Shown: in pieces, positions 6,492 through 15,014 of the stretch
How the letters are laid out: each line of letters opens with the position of its first letter
Position numbering within the stretch: the first letter of the stretch is position 1
IMG/VR virus record: IMGVR_UViG_3300022833_000010
Coordinates: 1 to 63,880 of that record
Length of the DNA stretch: 63,880 bases
Strand: one strand, 5' to 3'
Origin: a virus
Program-made: the position numbers and the translations under genes
The notes under the pieces: generated by a model
Told to the model about the DNA's origin: nothing
Databases searched by the model: none
The model's input: only the letters and a program-made list of their open reading frames with translations

Positions 6492-7110
6492 TTGTTTTAT
6501 TCTCCACAAGAACGTTTTGATAGGGGTTTACAATTTCATCGATGATGTTAAACTTCAAGGCTTCTTCAGCATTAAGCCAAACATCAGTAGGACATAGTAG
6601 ATTTTTACGAATCTTTTTTACAGACATTCCTGTAAAGATACGGTAGTGTTCTTCCATCCAAGAAGAAGTATGCTCAAAGCTCCGCATAGAACCGTAGATT
6701 TCATGTTCTTTACCGATTACTCCTCCTGAGTATTGGTGAGACATGATCTTAGCGGTAATAGAAGCTGATCGGTTTTTACCAGCCATTAGGACAACAGTGG
6801 CACAGGAAGCTGCAAGGCCCGTACAAAAGGTATCTACAGGGATACTAGACATTAACATTGTGTCAACGAGACTCAGACAAGAATCTACACGACCACCGGG
6901 GCTGTTAATAATAAGGGTGATTCTTTCTGGTTGAAGTTCCTTTTCCATTAAGTTATACTCAAGAATGTCTTGTATTACTGGGAAGATACTTTCAGGTTTA
7001 AAAGGTTGAGCGATCATAAGAATACCGCTTTTAAACAAATACTCGCCTGACTTTTGAAGAACAGGTTTTTCTTCTACTTTTGATTTAATCTTTTTAGATT
7101 TTTTAGTCAT
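6484..7110 (-). CDS. ClpP-like serine protease with intact triad
   Basis: 208 residues, close to the length of bacterial ClpP. The family marks are in order: INSPGG (68-73) for the oxyanion region, GLAASCATVVLMAG (98-111) with nucleophile Ser102, MSHQYSGG (123-130) with His125, and the Asp in CPTDVWLNAEEAL (Asp176). A Lys-rich N-terminal extension precedes the fold. Phage ClpP-like enzymes near capsid genes usually act as prohead proteases; this one is far from the head genes, among small accessory genes, so modification of host proteolysis or an association with host Clp ATPase is more likely (inference). Confidence 0.85.
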   Translation of the reverse strand: MTKKSKKIKSKVEEKPVLQKSGEYLFKSGILMIAQPFKPESIFPVIQDILEYNLMEKELQPERITLIINSPGGRVDSCLSLVDTMLMSSIPVDTFCTGLAASCATVVLMAGKNRSASITAKIMSHQYSGGVIGKEHEIYGSMRSFEHTSSWMEEHYRIFTGMSVKKIRKNLLCPTDVWLNAEEALKFNIIDEIVNPYQNVLVENKTNV

Positions 7111-7307
7111 TATTCATAATGTCCTGTTGTTGAAAGGTTAAATCCTAGAGAGTGATTTGTGTAGTAGACTTGCTTCCCCAGAGGACTATCTGGTTTTGGG
7201 ATAATTATATTTAAAGGGTGTAGTGCTTTATCCATACCTATTACTGAAACTTCAATTAAAATAGCGTCTTCATTGTGGTCTTCATAGTTTGTTATTTCTA
7301 CTGACAT
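7110..7307 (-). CDS. Hypothetical protein
   Basis: 65 residues with beta-strand-rich composition, family unknown. Its stop shares a base with the ClpP-like start (TAATG), so the two are translated together. Confidence 0.6.
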   Translation of the reverse strand: MSVEITNYEDHNEDAILIEVSVIGMDKALHPLNIIIPKPDSPLGKQVYYTNHSLGFNLSTTGHYE

Positions 7308-7320
7308 ATTTATTTACCTT

Positions 7321-7542
7321 TCATATTAATTGGTTAGTGTCCCATTCGAAATTGTAACTCAAACATTCTTTTCTTTCTACAGGAAACTTAGGATGTCTCA
7401 AAGATACAATATGATACTCTGGATATGGCACTAGAAGCATTAAGTCTTTATCTGATCGACCATAAGGTACTTCTAGATAAACCCAAAAACCGTCATCGTT
7501 TGGTTTGTTGTTAGGTATTAGCTTTACTGATATTACTTTCAC
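7321..7542 (-). CDS. Hypothetical protein
   Basis: 73 residues, beta-rich, with aromatic residues and prolines (WVYLEVPYGRSDKDLMLLVP). No recognised family. Same transcript as the preceding and following small genes. Confidence 0.6.
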   Translation of the reverse strand: MKVISVKLIPNNKPNDDGFWVYLEVPYGRSDKDLMLLVPYPEYHIVSLRHPKFPVERKECLSYNFEWDTNQLI

Positions 7543-7596
7543 ATGAACCTCTTTTCGATAAAATAAGCAGTTTATACACTTACTCAGGTGTTGCTA

Positions 7597-7779
7597 TTAG
7601 AAGATATCTTTTCGTAAACTCTCGGCCTCTTCAAGACCCTCTACAAGAAACATTCCAATGTATAGAATACTAAATCCAAGGATTACGACAGGGACAAACA
7701 AGAGAGTTCTTAGAATACCATGCCAAGGTTTCCAAGACTTTTCATAATAGTTTGCTGGCCAGTTATACCATTTTTTCAT
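7597..7779 (-). CDS. Single-pass membrane protein
   Basis: 60 residues. An aromatic, positively charged N-terminus (MKKWYNWPANYYEKSWKPW) precedes one membrane segment (about 24-46) and a short acidic tail. Predicted N-in topology; function unknown. Confidence 0.6.
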   Translation of the reverse strand: MKKWYNWPANYYEKSWKPWHGILRTLLFVPVVILGFSILYIGMFLVEGLEEAESLRKDIF

Positions 7780-7791
7780 TATAGTATTCCT

Positions 7792-7941
7792 TTAATAATC
7801 ATTTTCTTCTTCAAGAGCAACGGCATAATGATAACCTGACCAGTTATCTACACCTGCATTTTCAAGACAACTTAAAAACTTACTATTTTCTAACAAAGAT
7901 AAGTATTCTTTTTTAGTAATAGTTACAGTTTCATTTTCCAT
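7792..7941 (-). CDS. 49-residue acidic protein
   Basis: A good Shine-Dalgarno (GGAGGTAAAC) precedes the ATG at 7941. The product (MENETVTITKKEYLSLLENS...DNWSGYHYAVALEEENDY) has the ITKKEYLSLLENSKFL type start seen in many small phage proteins of unknown function. Frame closes at 7792-7794. Confidence 0.6.
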   Translation of the reverse strand: MENETVTITKKEYLSLLENSKFLSCLENAGVDNWSGYHYAVALEEENDY

Positions 7942-7954
7942 GTTTACCTCCTTT

Positions 7955-8149
7955 TTAAGTATTACTAGACCACGATGTTTTTAATTTTTCATAAGTAACA
8001 ATAACAGTAGTAGTCTTTAGCATAACTCTTTCGCCTTTGCATTTATCACAAACTACATCTGCACCGGAAGTTTCTCTTGTTGCGTCATTCGTAGTGTAGC
8101 CACGACCTTGACATTTGTTACAAAAACAGACTTCTGTTAAAACTGACAT
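7955..8149 (-). CDS. DnaJ-type zinc finger protein
   Basis: 64 residues carrying two Cys pairs in DnaJ-like form: CNKCQGRGYTT (about 10-20) and CDKCKGERV (about 34-42). This CxxCxGxG pair is the zinc centre of DnaJ central domains; here it is free-standing, without a J domain. Small proteins of this type are frequent in phages and may be RNA- or protein-binding. It lies immediately downstream of the RNR gene. Confidence 0.7.
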   Translation of the reverse strand: MSVLTEVCFCNKCQGRGYTTNDATRETSGADVVCDKCKGERVMLKTTTVIVTYEKLKTSWSSNT

Positions 8150-8166
8150 ATTATCTCCTATTTAAG

Positions 8167-10038
8167 TTAAAGGATATCGCAACCTCCAGCACTACAAGCC
8201 AAAGTCTGAGATCCACTTGTGTTATCTTCTGACTCATACTCTTGAAGACGAGAGAAGTCAATGTCTGGCATTGCTAGTTCTGCAGCATCAAATTCTTCTT
8301 TAGTACAAGGCGTGTAAGGAGCTTGTTGGTAAGTGTGTTCAGAGTAAGGCAAGAAAGACACACCTGTGATGTAGTTAAAGTTCTCGTAAACCCAAGCTCC
8401 AACCTTCATCCACTCATTTTCTTTAACGTACACGGTAACAGACACAGAATGTTCTGACCAGTGCATTTGGAAGAGCTTCCAGTTTTCAAGTTGTTCGATT
8501 GCAGTCTGTTCATTAGCTAGAGTTGCACCTTCAGGAGACTTGATAGGGAAGTAGAAGACAGTTGTCTTAAGAGGGTTCATAACGTCTGCCTCGTTTGGCA
8601 CACCCATGTCTTTCAAGAAGGTAGTAATTGGGTCGTTGTTTGCTTGGCGTACCGCACGAATATAGTAGGGTGAGAAACGACCGTGAATACCTGAAGACGC
8701 GTCTGCAAGTTGACTTACAGTGCCGCTTGGTTTGATTGTTGTAACAGCTGTTGCAGGGTTGATACCAAGACGATCAGCATACTCTGCGTTAACGATGACA
8801 GCACTATCACGCAAACGCTCAAGCATAGCCGGATCAGGCTTGCGAAGGATTTTACAATCTTGAATACCTGTTAAGGAAACACCTAACAAACGTTCTTCTT
8901 CACAGTTCTTCTGCCAGATTTTACGTACATACTTAAAGTTAGTCAAGGAAGACTGTAACGTACCGAGAACAGTAGCTAAGTTAATCTTACGCTGAAGATC
9001 AGCTTCGGTGTCATCTACACGACACACTACTTCAGACAAATTACAAAGCTGACCAGAACGAAGCTGGATCTCGGCGCAAGGGTTTGTACCTCTAAGTTGA
9101 GTAGAATCTCGGCGCTTTGGTGCAAGAGCTTTGGCACCAGAACGGTTAAAGATACCGCGCTCACCAGAGCCTGATTTCATTAGAGCAGTCCATTCATCCA
9201 TAAACACTGCCATAGAGGGTTTATTATCGTAAGCGGCAGAGTTGTTAGCTAAAGCACGGTGTGCTGCTGTTTCCCACCAACGTCCAGACTTACAATCTCG
9301 TAGTTCTGGATCACCAAGGTCTGACAAAGAAATAAGAGCAGAACGGCGAACACCACCTACAACTACAACTTCAGCAATTTTACATACAATATCGTGAACT
9401 TCTTGAGAAGTCAACTTACGGCCAGCAGAACCACGGAAGATGTTTGTTACAAAGATCATTAAGTCTTTGAGAGGGCCGGGTCCGGAGGCGCGACCCCCCA
9501 TTGTTTTAAGACGAGCGCCTTCTGGTCGAACTTTTGTGTAATCCCAGTGGTGCATGTTACCGAGGTAAAGTTCTGCAATAAGTTTACGCAGTGCTTTAGC
9601 CCAACCTTCGGCAGAGTCTTCAACTGTAATAATACGATCTGAAAGATTAAAGGTATCATTTACAATTGGAAGGCCTGAAGTTGAAATCTTTTCACAACCA
9701 AATCCAGCGCCTGTACCAGACATCAGAATGTAAAGAATTTCATCAAACACACGAATGTGATCAACGTCAATGTAACTACAGTTGTAGCCACGGAAAGGGT
9801 TTTTACGAAGTGCATCACCAGCCGCCCAAAGCGCACGCATAGAGGGCATTACTTCACGATTATAGATAGCATCACGTAGTAATTGTAGTTCAGCGTCTGT
9901 AATGACGTTCGAGTCTACTTCTTCTCGCCAGAAGCCAACGAGACGATCTACTGTTTCATCCCAGCTTTCGCGTCGGTTTAGATTTTCCAAAAAGCGGGAG
10001 TAACGGCTCATGTGGATAAAGGATTCGTAATTGTTCAT
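8167..10038 (-). CDS. nrdJ: Class II (adenosylcobalamin-dependent) ribonucleotide reductase
   Basis: 623 residues, related to the monomeric Lactobacillus RTPR but shorter (RTPR is about 740). Visible marks: MPSMRALWAAGDAL near residue 64, Cys87 in YNCSYI, NPCAEI with Cys321 and Glu323, Cys332 in GQLCNLSEVV, and a C-terminal redox pair CSAGGC (615-620). It reduces ribonucleotides to deoxyribonucleotides for phage DNA synthesis, using host B12, so the host probably makes or imports cobalamin. A glutaredoxin (1665-1901) could re-reduce it. Class II enzymes are typical of marine phages. Confidence 0.92.
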   Translation of the reverse strand: MNNYESFIHMSRYSRFLENLNRRESWDETVDRLVGFWREEVDSNVITDAELQLLRDAIYNREVMPSMRALWAAGDALRKNPFRGYNCSYIDVDHIRVFDEILYILMSGTGAGFGCEKISTSGLPIVNDTFNLSDRIITVEDSAEGWAKALRKLIAELYLGNMHHWDYTKVRPEGARLKTMGGRASGPGPLKDLMIFVTNIFRGSAGRKLTSQEVHDIVCKIAEVVVVGGVRRSALISLSDLGDPELRDCKSGRWWETAAHRALANNSAAYDNKPSMAVFMDEWTALMKSGSGERGIFNRSGAKALAPKRRDSTQLRGTNPCAEIQLRSGQLCNLSEVVCRVDDTEADLQRKINLATVLGTLQSSLTNFKYVRKIWQKNCEEERLLGVSLTGIQDCKILRKPDPAMLERLRDSAVIVNAEYADRLGINPATAVTTIKPSGTVSQLADASSGIHGRFSPYYIRAVRQANNDPITTFLKDMGVPNEADVMNPLKTTVFYFPIKSPEGATLANEQTAIEQLENWKLFQMHWSEHSVSVTVYVKENEWMKVGAWVYENFNYITGVSFLPYSEHTYQQAPYTPCTKEEFDAAELAMPDIDFSRLQEYESEDNTSGSQTLACSAGGCDIL

Positions 10039-10108
10039 TTTGTTTTGTGCTTTCTTGCTCTACAAGTATTAGAAGATCAGCGGGTAGAATACCTGAACTA
10101 TAACTTCT

Positions 10109-10128
10109 TATTATGTATGCGGGTTTTA
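10109..10128 (-). promoter_or_regulatory. Weak match to the phage promoter core upstream of nrdJ
   Basis: The plus strand holds TATGCGGGTTTTAAT at 10116-10130, sharing only GCGGGT and a few flanking bases with the five perfect copies. Its place in the gap before nrdJ is suggestive but the match is poor. Confidence 0.18.
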
Positions 10129-10134
10129 ATTTTA

Positions 10135-10458
10135 TTAGTCTTCTTGATTATATTTCTTAAAATTAGGACGAGGTCGTGGTTTTGCCTTTAGTTCCTTTAC
10201 TCTTGTTTGTTCTACTTCAAAAGAGGGTTCGGAATAGACTTCATTAAAAGAGTACACAGGGTCGCTGTCAACCCCTGTTTTAACTAAAACCCAAGCCCAA
10301 CTAAGAAATTCTTTTTCTTCGTTAGACCATTTAACACTCTGTTTTAAAAATTGACTACAATGTTCTTCACTTTTAATAGCGCTGTACATAAAGTCATTAG
10401 CGTAGTGCCAAGCTTTTTGAAACTCTGGTTTGATACCACTGATAGCAAAGTTGTTCAT
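10135..10458 (-). CDS. Hypothetical protein
   Basis: 107 residues; Trp-rich N-terminal half (FQKAWHYANDFMYSAIKSEEH) and a basic, Pro-rich tail (KAKPRPRPNFKKY) that could contact nucleic acid. Family unknown. Precedes nrdJ in the transcript. Confidence 0.62.
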   Translation of the reverse strand: MNNFAISGIKPEFQKAWHYANDFMYSAIKSEEHCSQFLKQSVKWSNEEKEFLSWAWVLVKTGVDSDPVYSFNEVYSEPSFEVEQTRVKELKAKPRPRPNFKKYNQED

Positions 10459-10459
10459 T

Positions 10460-10828
10460 TTAGTTTTCCTTTGTTTGATTGAAGGTTTTTACTAGGTTAC
10501 TGGGGTAAGTGTTGTATTCATAACTTTCATTTAAACCTTTGACTCTAATAGTTTTGGAGTTAAGTTTTAAAATCTTATGACTACCTCTAAAATATTGACT
10601 AGCATTTATAACATTATCACCTACTTCGAGAATACAGCCAGCTGCGTCTTTAAAGACTTCATAGTTGTTATACTCGTTTTCTAGAGAAATTGCTTTTTCT
10701 TTTGCTTGTTTTTGAGTCAAATTAAAGAAAATATCTGCTCCTGTTGTTCCAATAGTTGCGTCAATCACACACCACTCCCAAGGCAAATCATTATTGTCTC
10801 CACCTCGATACTCTGCTGTGTACCTCAA
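10460..10828 (-). CDS. Hypothetical protein with C-terminal VGD domain
   Basis: 122 residues. The C-terminal half (LEVGDNVINASQYFRGSHKI...KTIRVKG) recalls the SH3-like VGD segments found in several other small proteins of this phage. Overlaps the upstream gene by 4 nt (ATGA). Function unknown. Confidence 0.62.
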   Translation of the reverse strand: MRYTAEYRGGDNNDLPWEWCVIDATIGTTGADIFFNLTQKQAKEKAISLENEYNNYEVFKDAAGCILEVGDNVINASQYFRGSHKILKLNSKTIRVKGLNESYEYNTYPSNLVKTFNQTKEN

Positions 10829-11034
10829 TTCATTTTATCCTTATCAAATTCCAACATAGTGTTAGCTGCGTAGTAAAGCTCTTTAGTATAGGGGTCGTCT
10901 GGATCTAGGTTAAATTCATCTACAATCCCTTCTACAAAGCTTTTTACTGCGGGTGATAACTCTCCAAGTTTAGCTTCTCCATCAAAAATAAGTTGAAGGA
11001 TAACTGATACGTAAACACATTCATTCTCTGTCAT
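10825..11034 (-). CDS. Small acidic hypothetical protein
   Basis: 69 residues, acidic, predicted helical (AVKSFVEGIVDEFNLDPDDP). Lies just below the primase-helicase gene and couples to the next gene by a 4-nt overlap. Function unknown. Confidence 0.6.
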   Translation of the reverse strand: MTENECVYVSVILQLIFDGEAKLGELSPAVKSFVEGIVDEFNLDPDDPYTKELYYAANTMLEFDKDKMN

Positions 11035-11050
11035 AGGTACTCCTTAATGA

Positions 11051-12724
11051 TTAGATTCTTTGGAACTGCCCTGAACCTTCTTGATCTCCGTCGTCGGGGT
11101 ATTCAGTTCCCTTATCGAGTCTTCCAGTAGAAAAGTTATAAAGCAATGCTCCTGATGGGCCTGTAAGACCAGTATAACGACATTTGAGGACTTTTGTGTT
11201 AATCGTGTTTCTTTTAGATTCATTAGCATTGCCTACGTCTCTTGCAAAAGCAATAATATCATTGCTAATTTGTTTAATTGAGCCGGAGCCGCGAATGTCG
11301 TCCATAGAAGGAAGCTTACCCTCTTCAAAGGATTTGCCTTTATTGTCTGTCTTACGAAGGTGGCTAATTAGGCCAATCCACACGTTATGCTTTTTAGCCA
11401 TACGTAGAAGCTGATTCATAATTAAATCAATAGCTTCGTTGCCAGTAAGACCTTCAGCACCTTCTGAGGCAAGAATAGTAATGTGATCTACAAAAAGATA
11501 TTTAGCACCACTGAGGCACATGTACTCAAGAAAATCCATAATAGAACCGTCAGAAATACTTCCTTGATGATCAAGCACAAGGACTCGGTCACTTCCAAAT
11601 ACTCGATCATATCCTTCTTTAAGTTCTTCAACAGGAATCTCCTCTGCTGCTGTGTTACGGTTCAGAGCCATTCCAGACATTTTTCTGGCTGTTTCTGCAG
11701 GACTTTCTTCTAGAGAAATAATACCAATTTTATCCTTTGTTATATCAAGAAGATGAAAGGCAATTTCTCGTAGTAGCGTAGACTTACCGGAACCTGTCCC
11801 AGAAGTCCAAAGAGTGATTTCGCCAAATCGCATACCCTTTAACTTTTCGTTCAAGCCTCCCATGAAAGGGGGGTAAGGTACAGACTCTAACTCGTTATAA
11901 GATACTAGTTGGTTCCACAACTCATCTTTGTTAAGAATACCAGCAGGTGTGTATTCTACAGCATCGTAAATTGCTTTTAAAACTTTATCAGGGTCTTTGA
12001 TCCAAGTATCACTAGCGTCTTTTTCTGGTGTTTTAGCAATTTTGATTTTATCATAACCGATAATCTTAGCGGCTTCTTTAGTAGCATTTTTACCAGAGTC
12101 ATCATTATCAAACCAGATAACTACTTCATCAAAGTTACGGATCCACTCTCGTTCTTCAACTAGGTCTTTCAAAGTAGTTGAGGATCTAATTGACACAACA
12201 GGGTAGAATGTTCCCCAACGTTTGTACAAAGCACAAGCGATCGCTAGCGTGTCAAGTTCACCTTCAGTGATTACTAGCCGTTTACCTCCACTAAATAGAT
12301 GTTGGCCGAACAAACCACCTTTAACTTTACCTACATTTGCTTTGAAGGTCTTTGGTAGTTCACGTACTTTATATCCAGTGAGGGCTTCTCCTTTATGGTA
12401 GGGGTAGTAGTGAGTATCAATAGAACCATCAAGATCATAAGATACTTTAACACCATAATATTCTGCCACATTTTTGTTAATGTTCCTTTCTCGGAAACCT
12501 CGTGTTGGGTAGTCTTCAGACACTTCCTTAACAGTTGGACCCCAATCATTATCTACTGAATCAAAGTCTTCGTTGTTGTTGTTGCTCATGTTTTTATTAC
12601 CCTCTTTATTACCGTGTGACTTTCTGCAAGAAAAACAAAAAGTTGAACCGTCTTCATATATTTGCAAAGGGTCTGAACCGCCGCAATCTTCGCAGGGTTG
12701 ATTTTTAGTAACAATTCTACCCAT
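11051..12724 (-). CDS. T7 gp4-like primase-helicase
   Basis: 557 residues, near T7 gp4A (566). Zinc-binding domain with Cys11, Cys14, Cys30, Cys33; TOPRIM primase core with VITEGELDTLA (151-161) and the acidic WFDNDDSG (204-211); RecA-like helicase with Walker A TSGTGSGKST (307-316), acidic ISLEES after strand 2 and Walker B-like YLFVDHITIL. It unwinds DNA at the fork and makes primers for the polymerase at 17993-19930. An internal ATG (codon 46, at 12589) lies directly after the zinc domain with GAGGG 10 nt upstream, placed like the T7 4B start. Confidence 0.93.
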   Translation of the reverse strand: MGRIVTKNQPCEDCGGSDPLQIYEDGSTFCFSCRKSHGNKEGNKNMSNNNNEDFDSVDNDWGPTVKEVSEDYPTRGFRERNINKNVAEYYGVKVSYDLDGSIDTHYYPYHKGEALTGYKVRELPKTFKANVGKVKGGLFGQHLFSGGKRLVITEGELDTLAIACALYKRWGTFYPVVSIRSSTTLKDLVEEREWIRNFDEVVIWFDNDDSGKNATKEAAKIIGYDKIKIAKTPEKDASDTWIKDPDKVLKAIYDAVEYTPAGILNKDELWNQLVSYNELESVPYPPFMGGLNEKLKGMRFGEITLWTSGTGSGKSTLLREIAFHLLDITKDKIGIISLEESPAETARKMSGMALNRNTAAEEIPVEELKEGYDRVFGSDRVLVLDHQGSISDGSIMDFLEYMCLSGAKYLFVDHITILASEGAEGLTGNEAIDLIMNQLLRMAKKHNVWIGLISHLRKTDNKGKSFEEGKLPSMDDIRGSGSIKQISNDIIAFARDVGNANESKRNTINTKVLKCRYTGLTGPSGALLYNFSTGRLDKGTEYPDDGDQEGSGQFQRI

Positions 12725-12911
12725 TCTTATTACTATCTATAACGTTATTTAGGTGGGAAGCCATGAAAAGTTCTGAGAAATTATGACACGCTAAATAAGC
12801 AAATAAGCAACCCATGATATTAAAATCAAAAATATTAAAAGCTGCAAGAAATCCTGTAAACAAGATTATTACTTTTACTAAATATAGTGCAATAGCTACG
12901 TCTTTCAACAT
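12717..12911 (-). CDS. Small membrane protein
   Basis: 64 residues with two hydrophobic stretches (about 5-28 and 32-50) and a polar tail. Overlaps the primase-helicase start by 8 nt and shares a base with the upstream gene's stop. Function unknown. Confidence 0.55.
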   Translation of the reverse strand: MLKDVAIALYLVKVIILFTGFLAAFNIFDFNIMGCLFAYLACHNFSELFMASHLNNVIDSNKNG

Positions 12912-13408
12912 TAGTATTTTCCTTTTATAGTTTTTAAATAAGACCTTGTACGAACGCTAATTGATTCTTTAGGTACAAACCTGATAGCTGCAATCTGTCT
13001 ATTATAAAAGCGAGGTGTTTTATTATCTTCTAACTTTTCTGTCATAGATTCTGAAACCATCTGACAGTAAGCCTCAGCGTAATATAAACCTCCTTTTGTA
13101 TTATAAACATCGACAATTTCAAATACAAAATCAGATTTCTTTTGGTTTTTGAGGTCTAGTTTTAAGTGTTCAGAGGATCCAACATAAACTCGCCAAGGCA
13201 TTTCTTTACCGTAAGTAGAAGACTTTTTGAGACCTCCTCGCCAGAATTGTTTTTTACCCCAGTAGATCTGTCTTGTAATCTTGTTTTGAATGCAATACAA
13301 GAAACCAAAGTGGTCGCTAGGGTTGAAGCTGACTTTTGACTTCCAATGTCCGATTTCGTTCTTCAATAGTTTTGTCGTATACTTCTTTGTTGAGGGTGAA
13401 GTGGTCAT
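12911..13408 (-). CDS. Putative nuclease, GIY-YIG-like
   Basis: 165 residues. FLYCIQNKITRQIYWGKKQF followed by WRVYVGSSEHL and a later FEIVDVYNTKGGLYYAE resemble a diverged GIY-YIG nuclease fold. Its first ATG (13408) lies 92 nt inside the 3' end of the exonuclease gene, an unusually long overlap; no later ATG gives a sensible start, though a non-ATG start further in is possible. Could be homing-type or a host-DNA nuclease; the fold call is tentative. Confidence 0.5.
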   Translation of the reverse strand: MTTSPSTKKYTTKLLKNEIGHWKSKVSFNPSDHFGFLYCIQNKITRQIYWGKKQFWRGGLKKSSTYGKEMPWRVYVGSSEHLKLDLKNQKKSDFVFEIVDVYNTKGGLYYAEAYCQMVSESMTEKLEDNKTPRFYNRQIAAIRFVPKESISVRTRSYLKTIKGKY

Positions 13409-14087
13409 CTAATTTTCTCCAGATGTGCAAGAGTTTTCCATTTAATAACATGTGATCAAAACCTGCTTCACCATAGACTTTGAAGTACTCAATAGAGATA
13501 CGCTTCTTGTGTTCATCATTACCGACAGACCCTTCTAAAACTTTTTCAGCTTTTTTAGGACCAATGCCCTTAATTCCCGGAATATTGTCAACACTGTCAC
13601 CCATAAGAAGTTGTTTCCAATAAAAGTAGTTAGCCCACTCCTCACTAATTTGTTCAATAGCTTTTGTTTTAGGGTTAAAATGGGTTCCGGGAATACAATG
13701 CAAGTCTTTGTCGATTGAAACTACAACAGAATTAATATCTGCTTTTTTTGCTTCTAATGCCCATACTCGTAACATGTCATCAGCTTCACAGTTATCGGTC
13801 ATAATACAACCATCGTAATACTTTGTAGTCCACAACTTCAGGTCGTTAAACCACTCTGGTTTAGTTGAACTAGAATTTAAACGACTCTTTGAACGCTTAT
13901 AACCTTCATAAAGATCTACTCGAAAGTTATCCGGACCTCCCATGGCCATTACATAGTCTTCAGTGAACAGACTATTCAACACTGTATTAAAGTGTTCTTT
14001 AAATTTCTTTTTAGCTTTAGGTAATGTCTCTACTTTCCATATACTCATATACAGAAGAACATCGCCATCGATAATTGCTAGGTTCAT
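13317..14087 (-). CDS. 5'-3' exonuclease, FEN / T7 gp6 type
   Basis: 256 residues. Metal-site segments in order: AIIDGDVLLY at the N-terminus, CEADDMLRVWALE (about 119-131), VVVSIDKDLHCIPG, and the helix-hairpin-helix GDSVDNIPGIKGIGPKKAEK. In T7, gp6 removes RNA primers and degrades host DNA to feed synthesis. It is the first gene after promoter copy 2 (14124-14143), and primase-helicase lies two genes below, so this block supplies the replication machinery. Confidence 0.9.
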   Translation of the reverse strand: MNLAIIDGDVLLYMSIWKVETLPKAKKKFKEHFNTVLNSLFTEDYVMAMGGPDNFRVDLYEGYKRSKSRLNSSSTKPEWFNDLKLWTTKYYDGCIMTDNCEADDMLRVWALEAKKADINSVVVSIDKDLHCIPGTHFNPKTKAIEQISEEWANYFYWKQLLMGDSVDNIPGIKGIGPKKAEKVLEGSVGNDEHKKRISIEYFKVYGEAGFDHMLLNGKLLHIWRKLDDHFTLNKEVYDKTIEERNRTLEVKSQLQP

Positions 14088-14123
14088 TTATACTTCCTTA
14101 AATTATAATTAAGTCAACCTTTG

Positions 14124-14143
14124 ATCATTATTTGCGGGTATTT
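14124..14143 (-). promoter_or_regulatory. Putative phage RNA polymerase promoter, copy 2
   Basis: Identical to the other four 20-bp copies. It begins directly beside the stop codon of the MazG-like gene (14144) and is followed by a 36-bp leader before the exonuclease start at 14087. Would drive exonuclease, primase-helicase, nrdJ and the accessory genes down to the terminator at 1118-1215. Confidence 0.75.
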
Positions 14144-14533
14144 TTAGCCCTTATTTTTATAGCTCTTTTTACCGTTCAAGGCTCGGTCTTCTAACTTGAT
14201 TAAATTCCGGCGCATAAGTTCTTCTAAATTAGAACCAAGACGATCAGAAATTCGAGCAACATACCACAAGATATCTGATAGCTCATTTAGGCTTTCTTCA
14301 GTACGATTACTATCGTCACGATCTGTACGTTTTTCTTCCAGTCTTTCACTAAGAAGTTCTCCAACTTCAGAACTTAATCCCATAAACAGAGTGTCTATGC
14401 AAGTATCCTCTACTTCGAAAGCGGCGGCTTGTGTTTCATATACTTTGGTTTTGATAGACATGTTATTTTCAACCCTGCTTGCTTCAAATTTCTTAAATTG
14501 AGCCTGAGACTTTTCCCACATTTCATTTGTCAT
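14144..14533 (-). CDS. MazG-like nucleotide pyrophosphohydrolase
   Basis: 129 residues. The helical MazG metal-binding pattern is visible: SSEVGELLSERLEEK (about 52-66) and ESLNELSDILWYVARI (about 77-92), supplying the Glu/Asp ligands. Members hydrolyse (d)NTPs to NMPs; in phages they are linked to nucleotide pool control or to lowering ppGpp signalling. It is the last gene of the polymerase block, directly above promoter copy 2. Confidence 0.8.
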   Translation of the reverse strand: MTNEMWEKSQAQFKKFEASRVENNMSIKTKVYETQAAAFEVEDTCIDTLFMGLSSEVGELLSERLEEKRTDRDDSNRTEESLNELSDILWYVARISDRLGSNLEELMRRNLIKLEDRALNGKKSYKNKG

Positions 14534-14563
14534 AGTAACACTATCCTTGTTGTAGTTATAAAA

Positions 14564-14797
14564 TTATTTAACCTTTGCTCGATAAGTGCCAGAAGGAAGA
14601 TCCATAGCGCACAACATATCTTTAAGTTGGTTGTTAGTTAGACAAATTAAGTTTACTCCTTCAAAGTCGTCAACTTGTCGGAAAAATACAACATCATCAA
14701 ATAAAAGAACTTCCAAGTCGTCTTGCTGACCTGTTTCGTCTAGTACTGTGATTGTAGTACCGTGGCCGTTTTCAGTATCCATTTCGATTGTAAACAT
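14564..14797 (-). CDS. Hypothetical protein
   Basis: 77 residues, acidic, beta-strand-rich N-terminus (MFTIEMDTENGHGTTITVLDE), family not recognised. Confidence 0.58.
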   Translation of the reverse strand: MFTIEMDTENGHGTTITVLDETGQQDDLEVLLFDDVVFFRQVDDFEGVNLICLTNNQLKDMLCAMDLPSGTYRAKVK

Positions 14798-14798
14798 T

Positions 14799-15014
14799 TT
14801 AATAGCTCTTTCTAAGAACCCACTTCAACCAAGAGTCTTGGCAGTGATCCTTTCCTAAGATTTTATCTATGATTTTACATAGGTTGATTTTGTTTTTAAT
14901 TTCTCTTTGATACTGTCTAGCAGAGAAAGTTTGACCTGCAACACCTCCAAAGATAGCGTTTATTAGAATTGAGATTGAAATTGCAATAGATCTAAAGTAT
15001 TGTTTAACTTGCAT
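14799..15014 (-). CDS. Small membrane-anchored protein
   Basis: 71 residues. One membrane segment near the N-terminus (about 7-28: RSIAISISILINAIFGGVAG) followed by a basic Cys-containing cytoplasmic tail ending in KWVLRKSY. Could be a signal anchor. Function unknown. Confidence 0.55.
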   Translation of the reverse strand: MQVKQYFRSIAISISILINAIFGGVAGQTFSARQYQREIKNKINLCKIIDKILGKDHCQDSWLKWVLRKSY

